DNA of 26,936 bases from Bacteroidales bacterium UBA6377 (GCA_002438805.1 DJQV01000020.1:1-26936); one strand, 5' to 3'. Counted from the stretch's first letter, positions 13,831 through 21,923 are shown. The notes: generated by a model from the sequence alone, not told the origin. Numbers and translations: made by a program.

Positions 13831-15420
13831 TTATCTGGTTTTGTTGTTGTCTGAAATAGCTCCGGCTACTCTGTCTCCGAGAGTCTTCTTGTTCTGCGGA
13901 TGGATATCGTTCCATTCCCCGAGGTCGGAGTTCGGCACGAGGACGGTTCCGTTCACCTTGGCTGCTGTCCGGCGCTGCTCCGCCTGCACCCTGTTCCAGC
14001 CGTAGTCCGGGCCTTTCCTCTCGGAGTGCTGATATGAGGCGAGTTCCACTATGTAGAACGGCAGGTTCTCATCACCCAGCTGTGCCCTCCAGTCCTCAAT
14101 CATGGCTTCGAGAAGTCCGCCGTATTGCGCCGCGTTCCCCTCGTTGCTCTCGCCCTGGTACCAAATCACGCCGTCAAACGCGTACCTGCGCAGCGGGGCG
14201 ATCATCCCGTTGTAGAGACCTGAAGGCATGTACTGGAGGAATATCTCTTTCTGCCTTGCCGGCATTCTCTTGCCGAAGCTGTGCTCCCATCCGTCAAGAA
14301 GAGGAATCTCGCCTTCCGCTGTCTCAAGGCTGTAGCGCTTGCCCTGGATGAACTTGGCTTCCGAGTCCACTCCGAACGAGTAGAGATGTATCTCTATGAG
14401 ATTGTCTCCGTCCTTTAGCAACTCTTTGGGGATGCGGTAGTTGCGGGGTGGATAGCGGTAGGCGGTCGTGCCCGCGTAGTGGCCGTTGACAAACACCGAG
14501 TCGGCATCCACGATCGCTCCGAGGTGCAGTATGGCATCAGAAGAGGCTTGCTTTGCGTCGAGCCTTACGTGCCTGCGGAAAAGATGCCCGCCGTACCAGT
14601 CCTTGCCCCTGCTGTCTGTGGCCCAGGTCTTTGAGAAAATGCTGGCCTTGGACCACTCGGGCTTCGGTTCGGGCTTCTGTGAATACTCCTTCCACCAGCT
14701 GGCGTAGACTTCGGAGGCGGCTTTCCGGAGGCTGTCCCTGTATGCATCGTCCTTCAGCGGGGCGAGGGTCTCCAGAGCGTATTCCGGGAGAATCTCTTCC
14801 CTCATCCAGGCCTCGATGGGCGAGCCGCCCACAGCCGGCCTCACCATCCCGACAGGTACGCCGGTCTTTTCATGCAGGGCTCTTGCCGTGAAATAGCACA
14901 GGGCGCTCCAGGCGAGGGCGGTGCTGTCGGAGTCAAGCACTTCCCAGCGGCTGCGGGGGAGTGTGTCCAGCGGCCCGTGGAAATCATAACTGTACGGGAT
15001 GGCCATGTATCGTATATCGGTGTCTGCGAACCCTTTGATATCTTCGGCTACCACATCCAGACAGCGCCTGACGGGCAGCTCCATGTTTGACTGGCCGGAA
15101 CATAGATATACGTCCCCGACAAGTATGTCCTCCACCGTCTTGTCGCCGGCTTTGAGTGTGAACGGCCCTCCTGCCTCCCCTGACGGGAGTCTCAGCTCCC
15201 ATCTGCCGTCGTCTCCGGCTTTTGTGTTGTAAGTATTGCCTCTCCATTCCACCTTGACGGCGGCATGCGGAGAGCTGCTGCCCCAGAGTGTGATATCCCT
15301 GTCCCTCTGGATTACTGCGTGGTCGGAGAAAAGATCGGGGAGCGTGACCTCGGTGGGCTTTGAGCATGCTGCGGCGAGCAGTGCCAGCAGAGCCAGTGTT
15401 ATCTGTGCTGTGGTTTTCAT
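13831..15420 (-). CDS. SASA-type carbohydrate O-acetylesterase, lipoprotein
   Basis: A 529-residue secreted esterase of the sialate O-acetylesterase/CE6-like SGNH family. The signal peptide carries a lipobox LAAAC with Cys19, so it is probably anchored to the outer or inner membrane facing outward. The catalytic serine is Ser111 in LCSGQSNMELP. The C-terminal Asp505/His507 pair in WNDIHPQN completes the SGNH site, and VRPAVGGSPIEAWM and GVIWYQGESN are further conserved blocks. A beta-sandwich-like insertion (about 270-370) is typical of this family. Substrates may be acetylated sialic acid or acetyl-xylan. The partner GH43 and pentoside-type symporter favour plant hemicellulose. It is the first gene of the operon; the start at 15420 is set by the signal peptide and a -7 box 7 bases upstream. 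Confidence 0.88.
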   Translation of the reverse strand: MKTTAQITLALLALLAAACSKPTEVTLPDLFSDHAVIQRDRDITLWGSSSPHAAVKVEWRGNTYNTKAGDDGRWELRLPSGEAGGPFTLKAGDKTVEDILVGDVYLCSGQSNMELPVRRCLDVVAEDIKGFADTDIRYMAIPYSYDFHGPLDTLPRSRWEVLDSDSTALAWSALCYFTARALHEKTGVPVGMVRPAVGGSPIEAWMREEILPEYALETLAPLKDDAYRDSLRKAASEVYASWWKEYSQKPEPKPEWSKASIFSKTWATDSRGKDWYGGHLFRRHVRLDAKQASSDAILHLGAIVDADSVFVNGHYAGTTAYRYPPRNYRIPKELLKDGDNLIEIHLYSFGVDSEAKFIQGKRYSLETAEGEIPLLDGWEHSFGKRMPARQKEIFLQYMPSGLYNGMIAPLRRYAFDGVIWYQGESNEGNAAQYGGLLEAMIEDWRAQLGDENLPFYIVELASYQHSERKGPDYGWNRVQAEQRRTAAKVNGTVLVPNSDLGEWNDIHPQNKKTLGDRVAGAISDNNKTR

Positions 15421-15427
15421 GATGATA

Positions 15428-15435
15428 CAAATATA
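15428..15435 (-). promoter_or_regulatory. -7 box of the esterase/symporter/GH43 operon
   Basis: Minus-strand TATATTTG, an exact TAnnTTTG match, ends 7 bases before the esterase ATG. No good -33 element is seen at the usual distance, as expected for a promoter that needs an activator such as the upstream AraC-type regulator. Confidence 0.55.
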
Positions 15436-15487
15436 TCCAAAATCCACGTCCTGCCGGGATGCGGATGTTTCTCCCTTTTGGGCTGCG

Positions 15488-15548
15488 GTTACAAGAGCTG
15501 CGCGGATGTTACATTTTATTTTTGAATATGTAACATTTGCCTGTTACA
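15488..15548. promoter_or_regulatory. Candidate binding site of the AraC-type hybrid regulator (GTTACA repeats)
   Basis: GTTACA occurs at 15488-15493, 15508-15513 and 15543-15548, and in reverse at 15530-15535. The middle pair forms a perfect 9-bp inverted repeat: ATGTTACAT (15506-15514) and ATGTAACAT (15528-15536). The first two direct copies are 20 bp apart, close to two helical turns, as AraC-family dimers prefer. The cluster lies 50-120 bases upstream of the operon's -7 box and overlaps the regulator's own stop codon. Confidence 0.55.
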
Positions 15549-18500
15549 CCTGCCTCCAGTCGCTGCCGAGGAGCTTGTCCAGAGTGTCCGGGTCCGTGCA
15601 GCCCCGGTATTTTCCGAGAAACTCCTTGGGGGTCATGCCGAAGTAGTCGCGGAACGAGCTGGTGAAATACGAAGGGGAAGAAAACCCGGTGCTTCCTGAG
15701 ATGTCGGCGATGCTGGCGTCGTTGTTTATAAGCAGGTAAGCCGCGTGCCTCATCTTTATGGACTTGATCAGGTTGCCTGGCGATATGTTGAGGGCGTCCT
15801 TGAGCTTGCGGTTGAGATGCACGCGGCTGATCCCGGCCTCGCGGCTTAGATCGGCCACGGTGAAGTCAGGATTGCCTATGTTGCTGTGGATGATGGAGAT
15901 CACTTCATCGATGAAGTTGCCTCCGGCCTTGCCCTCCAGTTTGATGCGGTCGTAGTCGCAGTGGATTTCGTTGGTGTACTTGCTGCGGATGGCTTCCCTG
16001 GCTGAGATGGCGTTGGCAAGGCTTCCCCTGAGTCTCTCGATGGATACGGGAAGCCTCAGGTAGAGGTCGGCTCCGGTCCTCGTGCTCTCTTCTGCGCTTT
16101 CCTCGTCATCGCTGGTGCTCAGTATGATGACCGGGATGTGGTTGGTGCCCGGGTTGTGCTTTATCTTTGAGCAGAGCTCAAGGCTGCTGGCCCCGGCAGA
16201 GTCCAGACCCGTGATGACGGCGTCCGGGATGGTGGTCGAGATGATGCCCCAGGCGTTCCTGCTGTCTGCGCAAGTCCTGATGTTGTATTGCCGGCGCAGG
16301 GAGGATTTGAGATAGTTGCGGATGTCGCTGTCGAATCCGGCCACCACTATCGTCTTGCGGGACTTGTGGTCCCTCTCGTCTTCATCTTTGGTGACCGCGG
16401 CTTCTTCGTGGCTGTCGGAGTATCTGGTATACAGCTCCTTATGCCTTTCGGTCGGACTCAACTCAGATGCTGTCAGGTGATCGCAGCCGCATGGGAGAGT
16501 GAGGAAGAACATCACTCCCCCGTCCACATTGGCGGCGCTTAGTTCGCCGTGCTGCAGAGTGGTGAGGGAGCGTGCCAGATAAAGTCCCGGCCCATCGTCT
16601 CCCCGGGAGAAGAGCTTGCCGAGGTCGCACGGCATGATGCAGCTGTGGAAGATGCTGACGGTCACTTTGCCGTCTTCTGACGGAGTGCCTGCGGTGACCC
16701 GTATGTGCCCGTAATCAGGGGTGTGCTTTAGCGCGCTTGAAAGAAGATTGAATATTATCTTGTCGAAGTGCCCCTGATCGATCCACAGGTGCAGTTCGGG
16801 CTGCTCCGAGGAGAAGTCGAGCGAAATGTGTCTGGACTGTGCGCTGCCGCTGAATGAGCGGAGTATGTCCTTGATGAAATACACTATGTCCGTCTTTCTG
16901 AAGTGGAACTCAAGTTCCCCGCTGTCGAGCCTGTGCAGGTCGGACATCTGGTTGAGGGAGCGGATGATGCGCTGGCAGTTGCGGCACATCATGTTGTACA
17001 GGTCCTTTTTCTCCGGATCCTTTTCCTGCTCCCGCAACTCCTGGAGCGGGGACATCACAAGGGTCATCGGTGTTCGGATGGCCTCGGAGAGGTCGGACAC
17101 CATGCGCAGTTTGAGATCCTTCACACCGGATTCCTTCACCCTACGGCGCAGGGCTCTGCGGCTGGAGAAGTCCAGGAACAGGAGCCACAGCGCGCAGACG
17201 GCTGTCAGGCAGCCTATAAAATATGCCCACCATCTCCTGTACCATGGCGCCTTGATCCTGAGCGGCACGGCGCATTCTGAGAACCTGGCCGGTATGTTGG
17301 CGCTCCCCGCCCTAATCCTGAGCGTGTAGCGGCCCTCGGGCAGTCTTTCTCTGCTTATCTCCCTTTTTCCGGCGGGGATGCTGATCCAGTCCTTGTCAAG
17401 GCCCTCCAGTTTGTAGAAGCAGATGATTTTATCAGGACTTGTGTATTCAAGCACGGAAAAGCCTGCCGTGAAACTGTCGAGGCCTCCGGGAATTTTTATT
17501 TTTGCGGACGGGACAAGGCTTATGTCTCCGATTTTGTCATTCCCGGCTGCAAGTTCCGTCAGGATCACGGGTGCTGCTCCGCCGTCAGGCTCCACAATGT
17601 CTTCTGGCCGGAATATGGTCAGGCCGGTCGTGCTTCCGAATATCAGTCTTCCGTCCTCTGTCTCGCAGGCGGCGCGGTAGGCGAACTCGTTGTCCTTGGT
17701 GCCGTCATCTTCAGAATAGCAGGAGAACCTTGACTCGGACGGTGTGTACTTGCACAGCCCCCTTGTGGTCGAGATCCAGAGATTGCCGTCGCCGTCTTCC
17801 AGGATGCTGCATATCACATTGCATGGCAGACCGTCAGACGTCGAGTATCTTCTGGAGCTTTCAGCGTTGCGCTTGAACTGGAACAGCCCGTCAGACGTGC
17901 CGGCCCACATGTCCCCGTCAGAGTTTTCGTATATGCAAAGTATCGTGGCGGCGGAGCCTGCGGACAGGCTGTCCTTAGAAGACCGGTTCATCAGCGGGTC
18001 GTATCGCAGCAGGCCCCCTTGTATGCCGGCCCAGACCGTGCCGTCGTTGTCTATGTGCAGAGCGCTGATCGGGAGATCCTCGCCTGCCGTGCCGGTCACG
18101 GTGAGGTCGGACGGGGATATGATGAGCATTCCCCCGCCGAGTGTGCCTGCGTAGAGACGGTCCCTGCCGCTGTCGTATTCCAGGTCGGTGATCCGGCATT
18201 CCGCAGTCAGACCCTCCTGGGCGAAGCGCCTTATTCCGGCTGCCCCTTTCACATATAGGCCTTCGCTTGTGCCAATCCAGAGATTGCCGTACCGGTCAGT
18301 CTCCAGTGCCGTGACGATCCCGTCCGGCAGGATGGAGTTGCTGCTGTCGTATGCCGTCCGTTTCCCGTTTCCATTGATACGCAGCAGTCCCTTGGATGAT
18401 GAACCCGCCCAGAGGTTGCCCTGGCTGTCCGTGGAAAGGGCTGTGACACAGTTGGCTATGCTTATCCTGCTGAACCCGTAGGTGCGTCTCGGGATCACGG

Positions 18501-19503
18501 CCACCCCGGACAGATAGGCCCCGGCCCAGAGGTTGCCCTGGCTGTCGAACATCAGGCTGCCGACCTTCCATTTGCCGGCCCCTCCGGGCAGTATGCTCCT
18601 GTCAAAATCATATATGTCATCCTGCCCGAGGTCGTAGAGCAGCAGGCCATGCCCGTCCGTGCCGAGGATGAAGCCGCCGCCGGTGCTGAACAGCTTGTCA
18701 TTAATGATTGCCGAAATGCTGGCGTCCCGTGTCTGGGGTGCTGAACTTCTGCGGACTGCTTCCCCCGGCTTTTCCTGGATCAGCAGGCCCGCATCCTGGC
18801 TGCCTATGAGTATCGACCCGCTTTCCGGGTCTTCGTAGAAACAGTTGACATGGACCCCGGCCGGGACGGAATTCGGGAGCGTGATGTCTGTGACCGCTCC
18901 GGCGGCTCCGTCTATGACGCAGAACCCGCCCTGGGAAAAGGCTGCCCAAATCCTGCCTCCCGAGTCCGGGAAGAGCACGTTTACCTGCAATGAGGGAAGG
19001 GCGGAGCTGATCATGGCTGTCCTGGTGCTGTCGGTTTTTCCCGTGAGTGGGTCGGCTATCAGTATGCCGTGGCGGCCTCCTCCTGCCCATATCTCGCTCC
19101 CGCCGCCTTTCCCCGGGGTGTATTCTATTATGGTTGAGGTGTATTCACTTGAGACGGTCTTGAATATCCCCTCGTCAGGGTCGAATGTCTGGAGTCCGGC
19201 TGCCGTTCCGACCCACAGCCTGCCGTGGCTGTCCTCCAGCATCGAGAGGGCCTGGCTGCCGGCAATCGAGCCGCTGCCGGGGCCGCCCGGCTGCATGGTT
19301 TGGAACTCTCTGCCGTCGAATCTGGACAGGCCGTCCTCTCCGGCTATCCAGATGAACCCGGTCCTGTCCTGGCATATCTCTGTGATCCGGCTTCCTGGGA
19401 GCCCTTCGGCGGTGCTGTATATCCTTGATCTTTGGGCGGGAGCTGGCAGGCATGCCGCCAGGGCAAGTGCGGTGATCAGTGCTTTCCGGCAAAGTTCTTT
19501 CAT
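15544..19503 (-). CDS. Hybrid two-component regulator (HTCS) with degenerate phosphorelay
   Basis: A 1319-residue one-protein regulator. In order it has a signal peptide, about fourteen periplasmic propeller repeats (30-640, many D-x-x-GNLWxGT motifs), a Y_Y_Y domain (about 680-750), one membrane segment (757-778), HisKA-like (790-860), HATPase-like (870-1004), receiver (1050-1165) and AraC-type HTH (1195-1300). In this family, binding of an oligosaccharide outside switches transcription of glycan genes inside. Here the expected phosphorelay residues are gone. The H-box reads LSEAIRTP, with Glu807 in place of His. The N-box reads NLLSSALK, with Ser923 for Asn. The DxGxG loop is FHSCIMP. The receiver phospho-acceptor position is Gly1099 (PDAVITGLDS), and the conserved Lys is Leu1151 (LYLRLP). 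The HTH is well kept (LSREAGISRVHLNRKLK, STGFSSPSYFTSSFRDYFG). It lies directly upstream of the esterase/symporter/GH43 operon. Signalling without phosphotransfer is inferred. Confidence 0.93.
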   Translation of the reverse strand: MKELCRKALITALALAACLPAPAQRSRIYSTAEGLPGSRITEICQDRTGFIWIAGEDGLSRFDGREFQTMQPGGPGSGSIAGSQALSMLEDSHGRLWVGTAAGLQTFDPDEGIFKTVSSEYTSTIIEYTPGKGGGSEIWAGGGRHGILIADPLTGKTDSTRTAMISSALPSLQVNVLFPDSGGRIWAAFSQGGFCVIDGAAGAVTDITLPNSVPAGVHVNCFYEDPESGSILIGSQDAGLLIQEKPGEAVRRSSAPQTRDASISAIINDKLFSTGGGFILGTDGHGLLLYDLGQDDIYDFDRSILPGGAGKWKVGSLMFDSQGNLWAGAYLSGVAVIPRRTYGFSRISIANCVTALSTDSQGNLWAGSSSKGLLRINGNGKRTAYDSSNSILPDGIVTALETDRYGNLWIGTSEGLYVKGAAGIRRFAQEGLTAECRITDLEYDSGRDRLYAGTLGGGMLIISPSDLTVTGTAGEDLPISALHIDNDGTVWAGIQGGLLRYDPLMNRSSKDSLSAGSAATILCIYENSDGDMWAGTSDGLFQFKRNAESSRRYSTSDGLPCNVICSILEDGDGNLWISTTRGLCKYTPSESRFSCYSEDDGTKDNEFAYRAACETEDGRLIFGSTTGLTIFRPEDIVEPDGGAAPVILTELAAGNDKIGDISLVPSAKIKIPGGLDSFTAGFSVLEYTSPDKIICFYKLEGLDKDWISIPAGKREISRERLPEGRYTLRIRAGSANIPARFSECAVPLRIKAPWYRRWWAYFIGCLTAVCALWLLFLDFSSRRALRRRVKESGVKDLKLRMVSDLSEAIRTPMTLVMSPLQELREQEKDPEKKDLYNMMCRNCQRIIRSLNQMSDLHRLDSGELEFHFRKTDIVYFIKDILRSFSGSAQSRHISLDFSSEQPELHLWIDQGHFDKIIFNLLSSALKHTPDYGHIRVTAGTPSEDGKVTVSIFHSCIMPCDLGKLFSRGDDGPGLYLARSLTTLQHGELSAANVDGGVMFFLTLPCGCDHLTASELSPTERHKELYTRYSDSHEEAAVTKDEDERDHKSRKTIVVAGFDSDIRNYLKSSLRRQYNIRTCADSRNAWGIISTTIPDAVITGLDSAGASSLELCSKIKHNPGTNHIPVIILSTSDDEESAEESTRTGADLYLRLPVSIERLRGSLANAISAREAIRSKYTNEIHCDYDRIKLEGKAGGNFIDEVISIIHSNIGNPDFTVADLSREAGISRVHLNRKLKDALNISPGNLIKSIKMRHAAYLLINNDASIADISGSTGFSSPSYFTSSFRDYFGMTPKEFLGKYRGCTDPDTLDKLLGSDWRQV

Positions 19504-19507
19504 AGCG

Positions 19508-19515
19508 TAAATATA
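19508..19515 (-). promoter_or_regulatory. -7-like box before the hybrid regulator
   Basis: Minus-strand TATATTTA is one base off TAnnTTTG and ends 4 bases before the ATG, again predicting a start of transcription at or near the start codon. No clear -33 box. Confidence 0.35.
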
Positions 19516-19588
19516 GTCATAATTTTTCTTTCTGCTCCGGATTGAGTATATTGCAGCCGAAACCCTTTATTTTTAAAACTTTACGCTT

Positions 19589-20668
19589 ATGAAAAGAACG
19601 ATTGCTGCAATTCTTCTCGCCGCAGTGGCGATGGCGGTCAATGTCCGCACTTCCTCTGCCTGCACAGGCATCACTCTCAAGTCAGCCGACGGCTGCACTG
19701 TGGTGGCCCGCTCCATCGAATGGGCCGCATCCGACAACCATGGCCGCTATGTGGTGGTCCCGAGGGGTCATGAGTGGCGCTCGATGATCCCCGGAGGCGG
19801 CACGGGACGGAGCTTCGCCGGGCGCTACGGCTATGTCGGACTCGCTGTGGAGCAGGACGAGTTCGTAGTCGAGGGCCTCAATGAGAAGGGACTGTCCGCC
19901 GGACTTTTCTACTTTCCGGATTATGGCCGCTATGAGGAGTATAATCCGGAGTTCAGAGAGAGCAACATCTCTGATTTTCAGCTTGTTTCTTATGTGCTTG
20001 GGCGCTGTGCCACAGTGGCTGAGGTGAAAGAAGAGATAGGCCGCGTGCATATTCATGGCTTCGATCCCCGCTCCTCCACGGTCCATTGGCGTTTCGCCGA
20101 TCCGAGCGGCGCTCAGATAGTGCTTGAAATAATTGACGGAAAATGTGTCTTTTATGACAATACCGTCGGGGTGCTGACCAATTCGCCGTCCTTTGACTGG
20201 CAGCTCACCAACCTCAACAACTATGTCAACCTCCTGCCCGGCAAGGCGGGGGAGAACAGGCTCGGGGCGATGGACCTGCGTTCTTTCGGCGGCGGCAGCG
20301 GCTTTCTAGGTCTGCCTGGAGACGTGACCCCGCCGTCCCGCTTTGTGCGCGCGGCTTTCTATCAGAACACTGCCCCTGTCCGGCCTGATGCCGATGGCGC
20401 TTCGCTCGAAGCCTTCCGTATCCTGAGCGCATTCAACATCCCGGTCGGGATCCAGTTCGCAAAGGGGGAGAGCGTGGCCGACATTCCGAGCGCGACGCAG
20501 TTCACGGCCGTGAGCGACATGTCCGGACGGAAACTGTACTACCGCTCCATGTGGAACAGCGAGATCCGCTGCTTCGAGCTCGGGAAGATCGATTTTGCCA
20601 AGGTAAAGCTCGTCTCTGCGCCGCTCGACACGGTCAAATCAGACCCGATCCACTACATCAGGCCGTAG
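19589..20668 (+). CDS. Choloylglycine hydrolase/penicillin V acylase family amidase (bile-salt-hydrolase-like)
   Basis: A 359-residue Ntn-hydrolase of the linear-amide C-N hydrolase family, exported by a signal peptide cleaved at SSA|CTGITL. This exposes Cys25 as the N-terminal nucleophile. Arg41 lies 16 residues later, as the catalytic Arg does in known bile salt hydrolases. At the position where many enzymes have Asp (19 after Cys) there is Glu44 in RSIEW. Other conserved parts are EQDEFVVEGLNEKGL, GVLTNSPSFDWQ with the expected Asn, and PPSRFVRAAF with the late Arg. Family members hydrolyse conjugated bile salts, penicillin V or N-acyl homoserine lactones; a periplasmic bile-salt-type activity fits a gut Bacteroidales, but substrate is not proven. 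It is divergent from the hybrid regulator and ends before a bidirectional terminator. Confidence 0.88.
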   Translation: MKRTIAAILLAAVAMAVNVRTSSACTGITLKSADGCTVVARSIEWAASDNHGRYVVVPRGHEWRSMIPGGGTGRSFAGRYGYVGLAVEQDEFVVEGLNEKGLSAGLFYFPDYGRYEEYNPEFRESNISDFQLVSYVLGRCATVAEVKEEIGRVHIHGFDPRSSTVHWRFADPSGAQIVLEIIDGKCVFYDNTVGVLTNSPSFDWQLTNLNNYVNLLPGKAGENRLGAMDLRSFGGGSGFLGLPGDVTPPSRFVRAAFYQNTAPVRPDADGASLEAFRILSAFNIPVGIQFAKGESVADIPSATQFTAVSDMSGRKLYYRSMWNSEIRCFELGKIDFAKVKLVSAPLDTVKSDPIHYIRP

Positions 20669-20728
20669 CTCCTCGCGGGGCTTTTCGCCCACATGAGTGT
20701 CTGCCCTGTCCCGTCGGGTTAGGCAAAC

Positions 20729-20759
20729 AAAAAAACCGGCTATATAAGCCGGTTTTTTG
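20729..20759. terminator. Bidirectional rho-independent terminator
   Basis: CCGGCT (20736-20741) pairs with AGCCGG (20747-20752) around a five-base loop, flanked by A-runs on the left and T-runs on the right. It can stop the amidase mRNA from the left and the tRNA-Lys transcript from the right. Confidence 0.88.
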
Positions 20760-20832
20760 TGCTCCCTTAGGGGCTCGAACCCTAGACACCCTGATTAAGA
20801 GTCAGGTGCTCTACCAACTGAGCTAAGGAAGC
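20760..20832 (-). tRNA. tRNA-Lys (anticodon CUU)
   Basis: A full cloverleaf folds on the minus strand: acceptor GCTTCCT/AGGGAGC, D arm GCTCAGTTGGTAGAGC, anticodon stem CCTGA/TCAGG with loop CTCTTAA (anticodon CTT), and T arm TAGGG-TTCGAGC-CCCTA. The 3' CCA is not encoded (ACA follows the acceptor stem). It is cotranscribed with the second tRNA-Lys upstream. Confidence 0.95.
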
Positions 20833-20845
20833 AAATCCTATTTGG

Positions 20846-20918
20846 TGACCCGTTCGGGGCTCGAACCCGAGACCCCCACATTAAAAGTGTGATGCTCTAC
20901 CAACTGAGCTAACGAGTC
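20846..20918 (-). tRNA. tRNA-Lys (anticodon UUU)
   Basis: Minus-strand cloverleaf: acceptor GACTCGT/ACGGGTC, D arm GCTCAGTTGGTAGAGC, anticodon loop CTTTTAA (anticodon TTT), T arm TCGGG-TTCGAGC-CCCGA, discriminator A, and an encoded CCA at 20845-20843. It is 13 bases upstream of the CUU isoacceptor; the pair covers both lysine codons. Confidence 0.95.
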
Positions 20919-20941
20919 AGTCCCTTTTGGTTTTGGGATTG

Positions 20942-20973
20942 CAAAGGTATCCTTTATCTTTGAAAACTCCAAA
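20942..20973 (-). promoter_or_regulatory. Promoter of the tRNA-Lys pair
   Basis: Minus-strand TTTG (20973-20970), exactly 20 bases, TACCTTTG (20949-20942): a full match to the Bacteroidetes promoter TTTG-N19-21-TAnnTTTG. It lies 23 bases before the first tRNA and begins just after the end of the guanylyltransferase gene. Confidence 0.85.
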
Positions 20974-20985
20974 TTTTCCGGGAAA

Positions 20986-21852
20986 TTATTTCAATTTTTT
21001 GCCCGTGATTCTCTCTATGGCCTCAAAACTGCCCAGGTCGCTCCACTCCCAATGCCCTGGAACCATATAAATATCAGGGGATTTCTCCATCACTGCATAG
21101 TCGATGGAAATCTTCTCGCAGGTCGGGAACAACTTGGCCACTTCTGGTCTCTCGGCTGCCGTGTAGAATGCCGGTTCAAGCCTGTCCATCACCCCGCTTA
21201 CCTTCGGGGCGTGTTCGCGCAGTTGGGAGTCGAGGCCGGCGGCGCTGCTGATAAAGATGCCCGCGTTCCAGAAATATCCACCCTCGGCCAGATACTTTTC
21301 AGCTACTTCCAGCGATGGCTTCTCCTTGAAAGCCTTGACTTTTACCACTTTGCAGTCTCCGTCAGCATCGGGTGCGCAGATGTAGCCGTAGCCGGTGTGA
21401 GGGGAGCGCGGCTCTATGCCTATGCAGACGATGGACTCCCTTTTTCCTGCGAAATCCAAAGCGGTTCTTACAGTATGCGCAAATGCTTTATGGTCAGGGA
21501 TAAACGCATCTGACGGCGAGACCACCACTTTGGCCTGAGGATACTTCTTGAGTATTTTGCGGCATGCGTATGCGATGCAGGGGGCTGTGTTGCGCGGCTC
21601 AGGCTCCAGAAGGATCTGTTCGTCCGGAATTTCCGGAATCTGTTCGTGGATGAAATGTATGTACTGCTCGGATGTGACGACCCAGAACTTCGCATCCGGG
21701 TCCATGTCAAGGAACCTCTCGTATGTCAGACGTATCAGGGATCTGCCGCAGCCGAGCAGGTCGAGGAACTGCTTCGGGTGCTCCGGAGTGCTTACAGGAT
21801 AAAGCCTGCTGCCCACTCCGCCTGCCATTATTACTATATGGTTATCTTTCAT
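20986..21852 (-). CDS. manC: Mannose-1-phosphate guanylyltransferase, short form
   Basis: A 288-residue nucleotidyltransferase that makes GDP-mannose from GTP and mannose-1-phosphate for surface polysaccharide and glycoprotein synthesis in the cytoplasm. The nucleotide-binding signature is MAGGVGSRLYPVSTPEHPKQ (about 9-28). Further marks are EPEPRNTAPCIAYA, SPSDAFIPD, FKEKPS, GGYFWNAGIF and SIDYAVMEKS, ending in HWEWSDLGSFEAI. It stops soon after this, so it has only the catalytic domain. Family members commonly run to about 330-360 residues with a C-terminal left-handed beta-helix that is missing here. The frame starts with a TTG at 21861; ATG 21852 begins the conserved N-terminus and follows a -7-like box by 6 bases. 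The stop codon lies 12 bases from the tRNA promoter. Confidence 0.9.
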   Translation of the reverse strand: MKDNHIVIMAGGVGSRLYPVSTPEHPKQFLDLLGCGRSLIRLTYERFLDMDPDAKFWVVTSEQYIHFIHEQIPEIPDEQILLEPEPRNTAPCIAYACRKILKKYPQAKVVVSPSDAFIPDHKAFAHTVRTALDFAGKRESIVCIGIEPRSPHTGYGYICAPDADGDCKVVKVKAFKEKPSLEVAEKYLAEGGYFWNAGIFISSAAGLDSQLREHAPKVSGVMDRLEPAFYTAAERPEVAKLFPTCEKISIDYAVMEKSPDIYMVPGHWEWSDLGSFEAIERITGKKLK

Positions 21853-21858
21853 AAGCGG

Positions 21859-21895
21859 CAAAGATGATGATTATTCGCCAAAATTCCTACCTTTG
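21859..21895. promoter_or_regulatory. Divergent -7 boxes for guanylyltransferase and DUF486 genes
   Basis: Minus-strand CATCTTTG (21866-21859, one mismatch) lies 6 bases before the guanylyltransferase ATG. Plus-strand TACCTTTG (21888-21895, exact) lies 28 bases before the DUF486 ATG. -33 elements are weak. Confidence 0.45.
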
Positions 21896-21923
21896 CCCCG
21901 CTTAACGGAAATCAATTGACATT

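Noticed and set aside
15506..15536. ATGTTACAT/ATGTAACAT as a terminator of the hybrid regulator
   Set aside because: The stem is AT-rich, the 13-base loop is long and no T-run follows in the right direction; regulatory binding fits better.
20986..21852. Guanylyltransferase as a pseudogene
   Set aside because: All catalytic motifs are present and the frame ends cleanly before a promoter, so a natural short form is more likely than decay.
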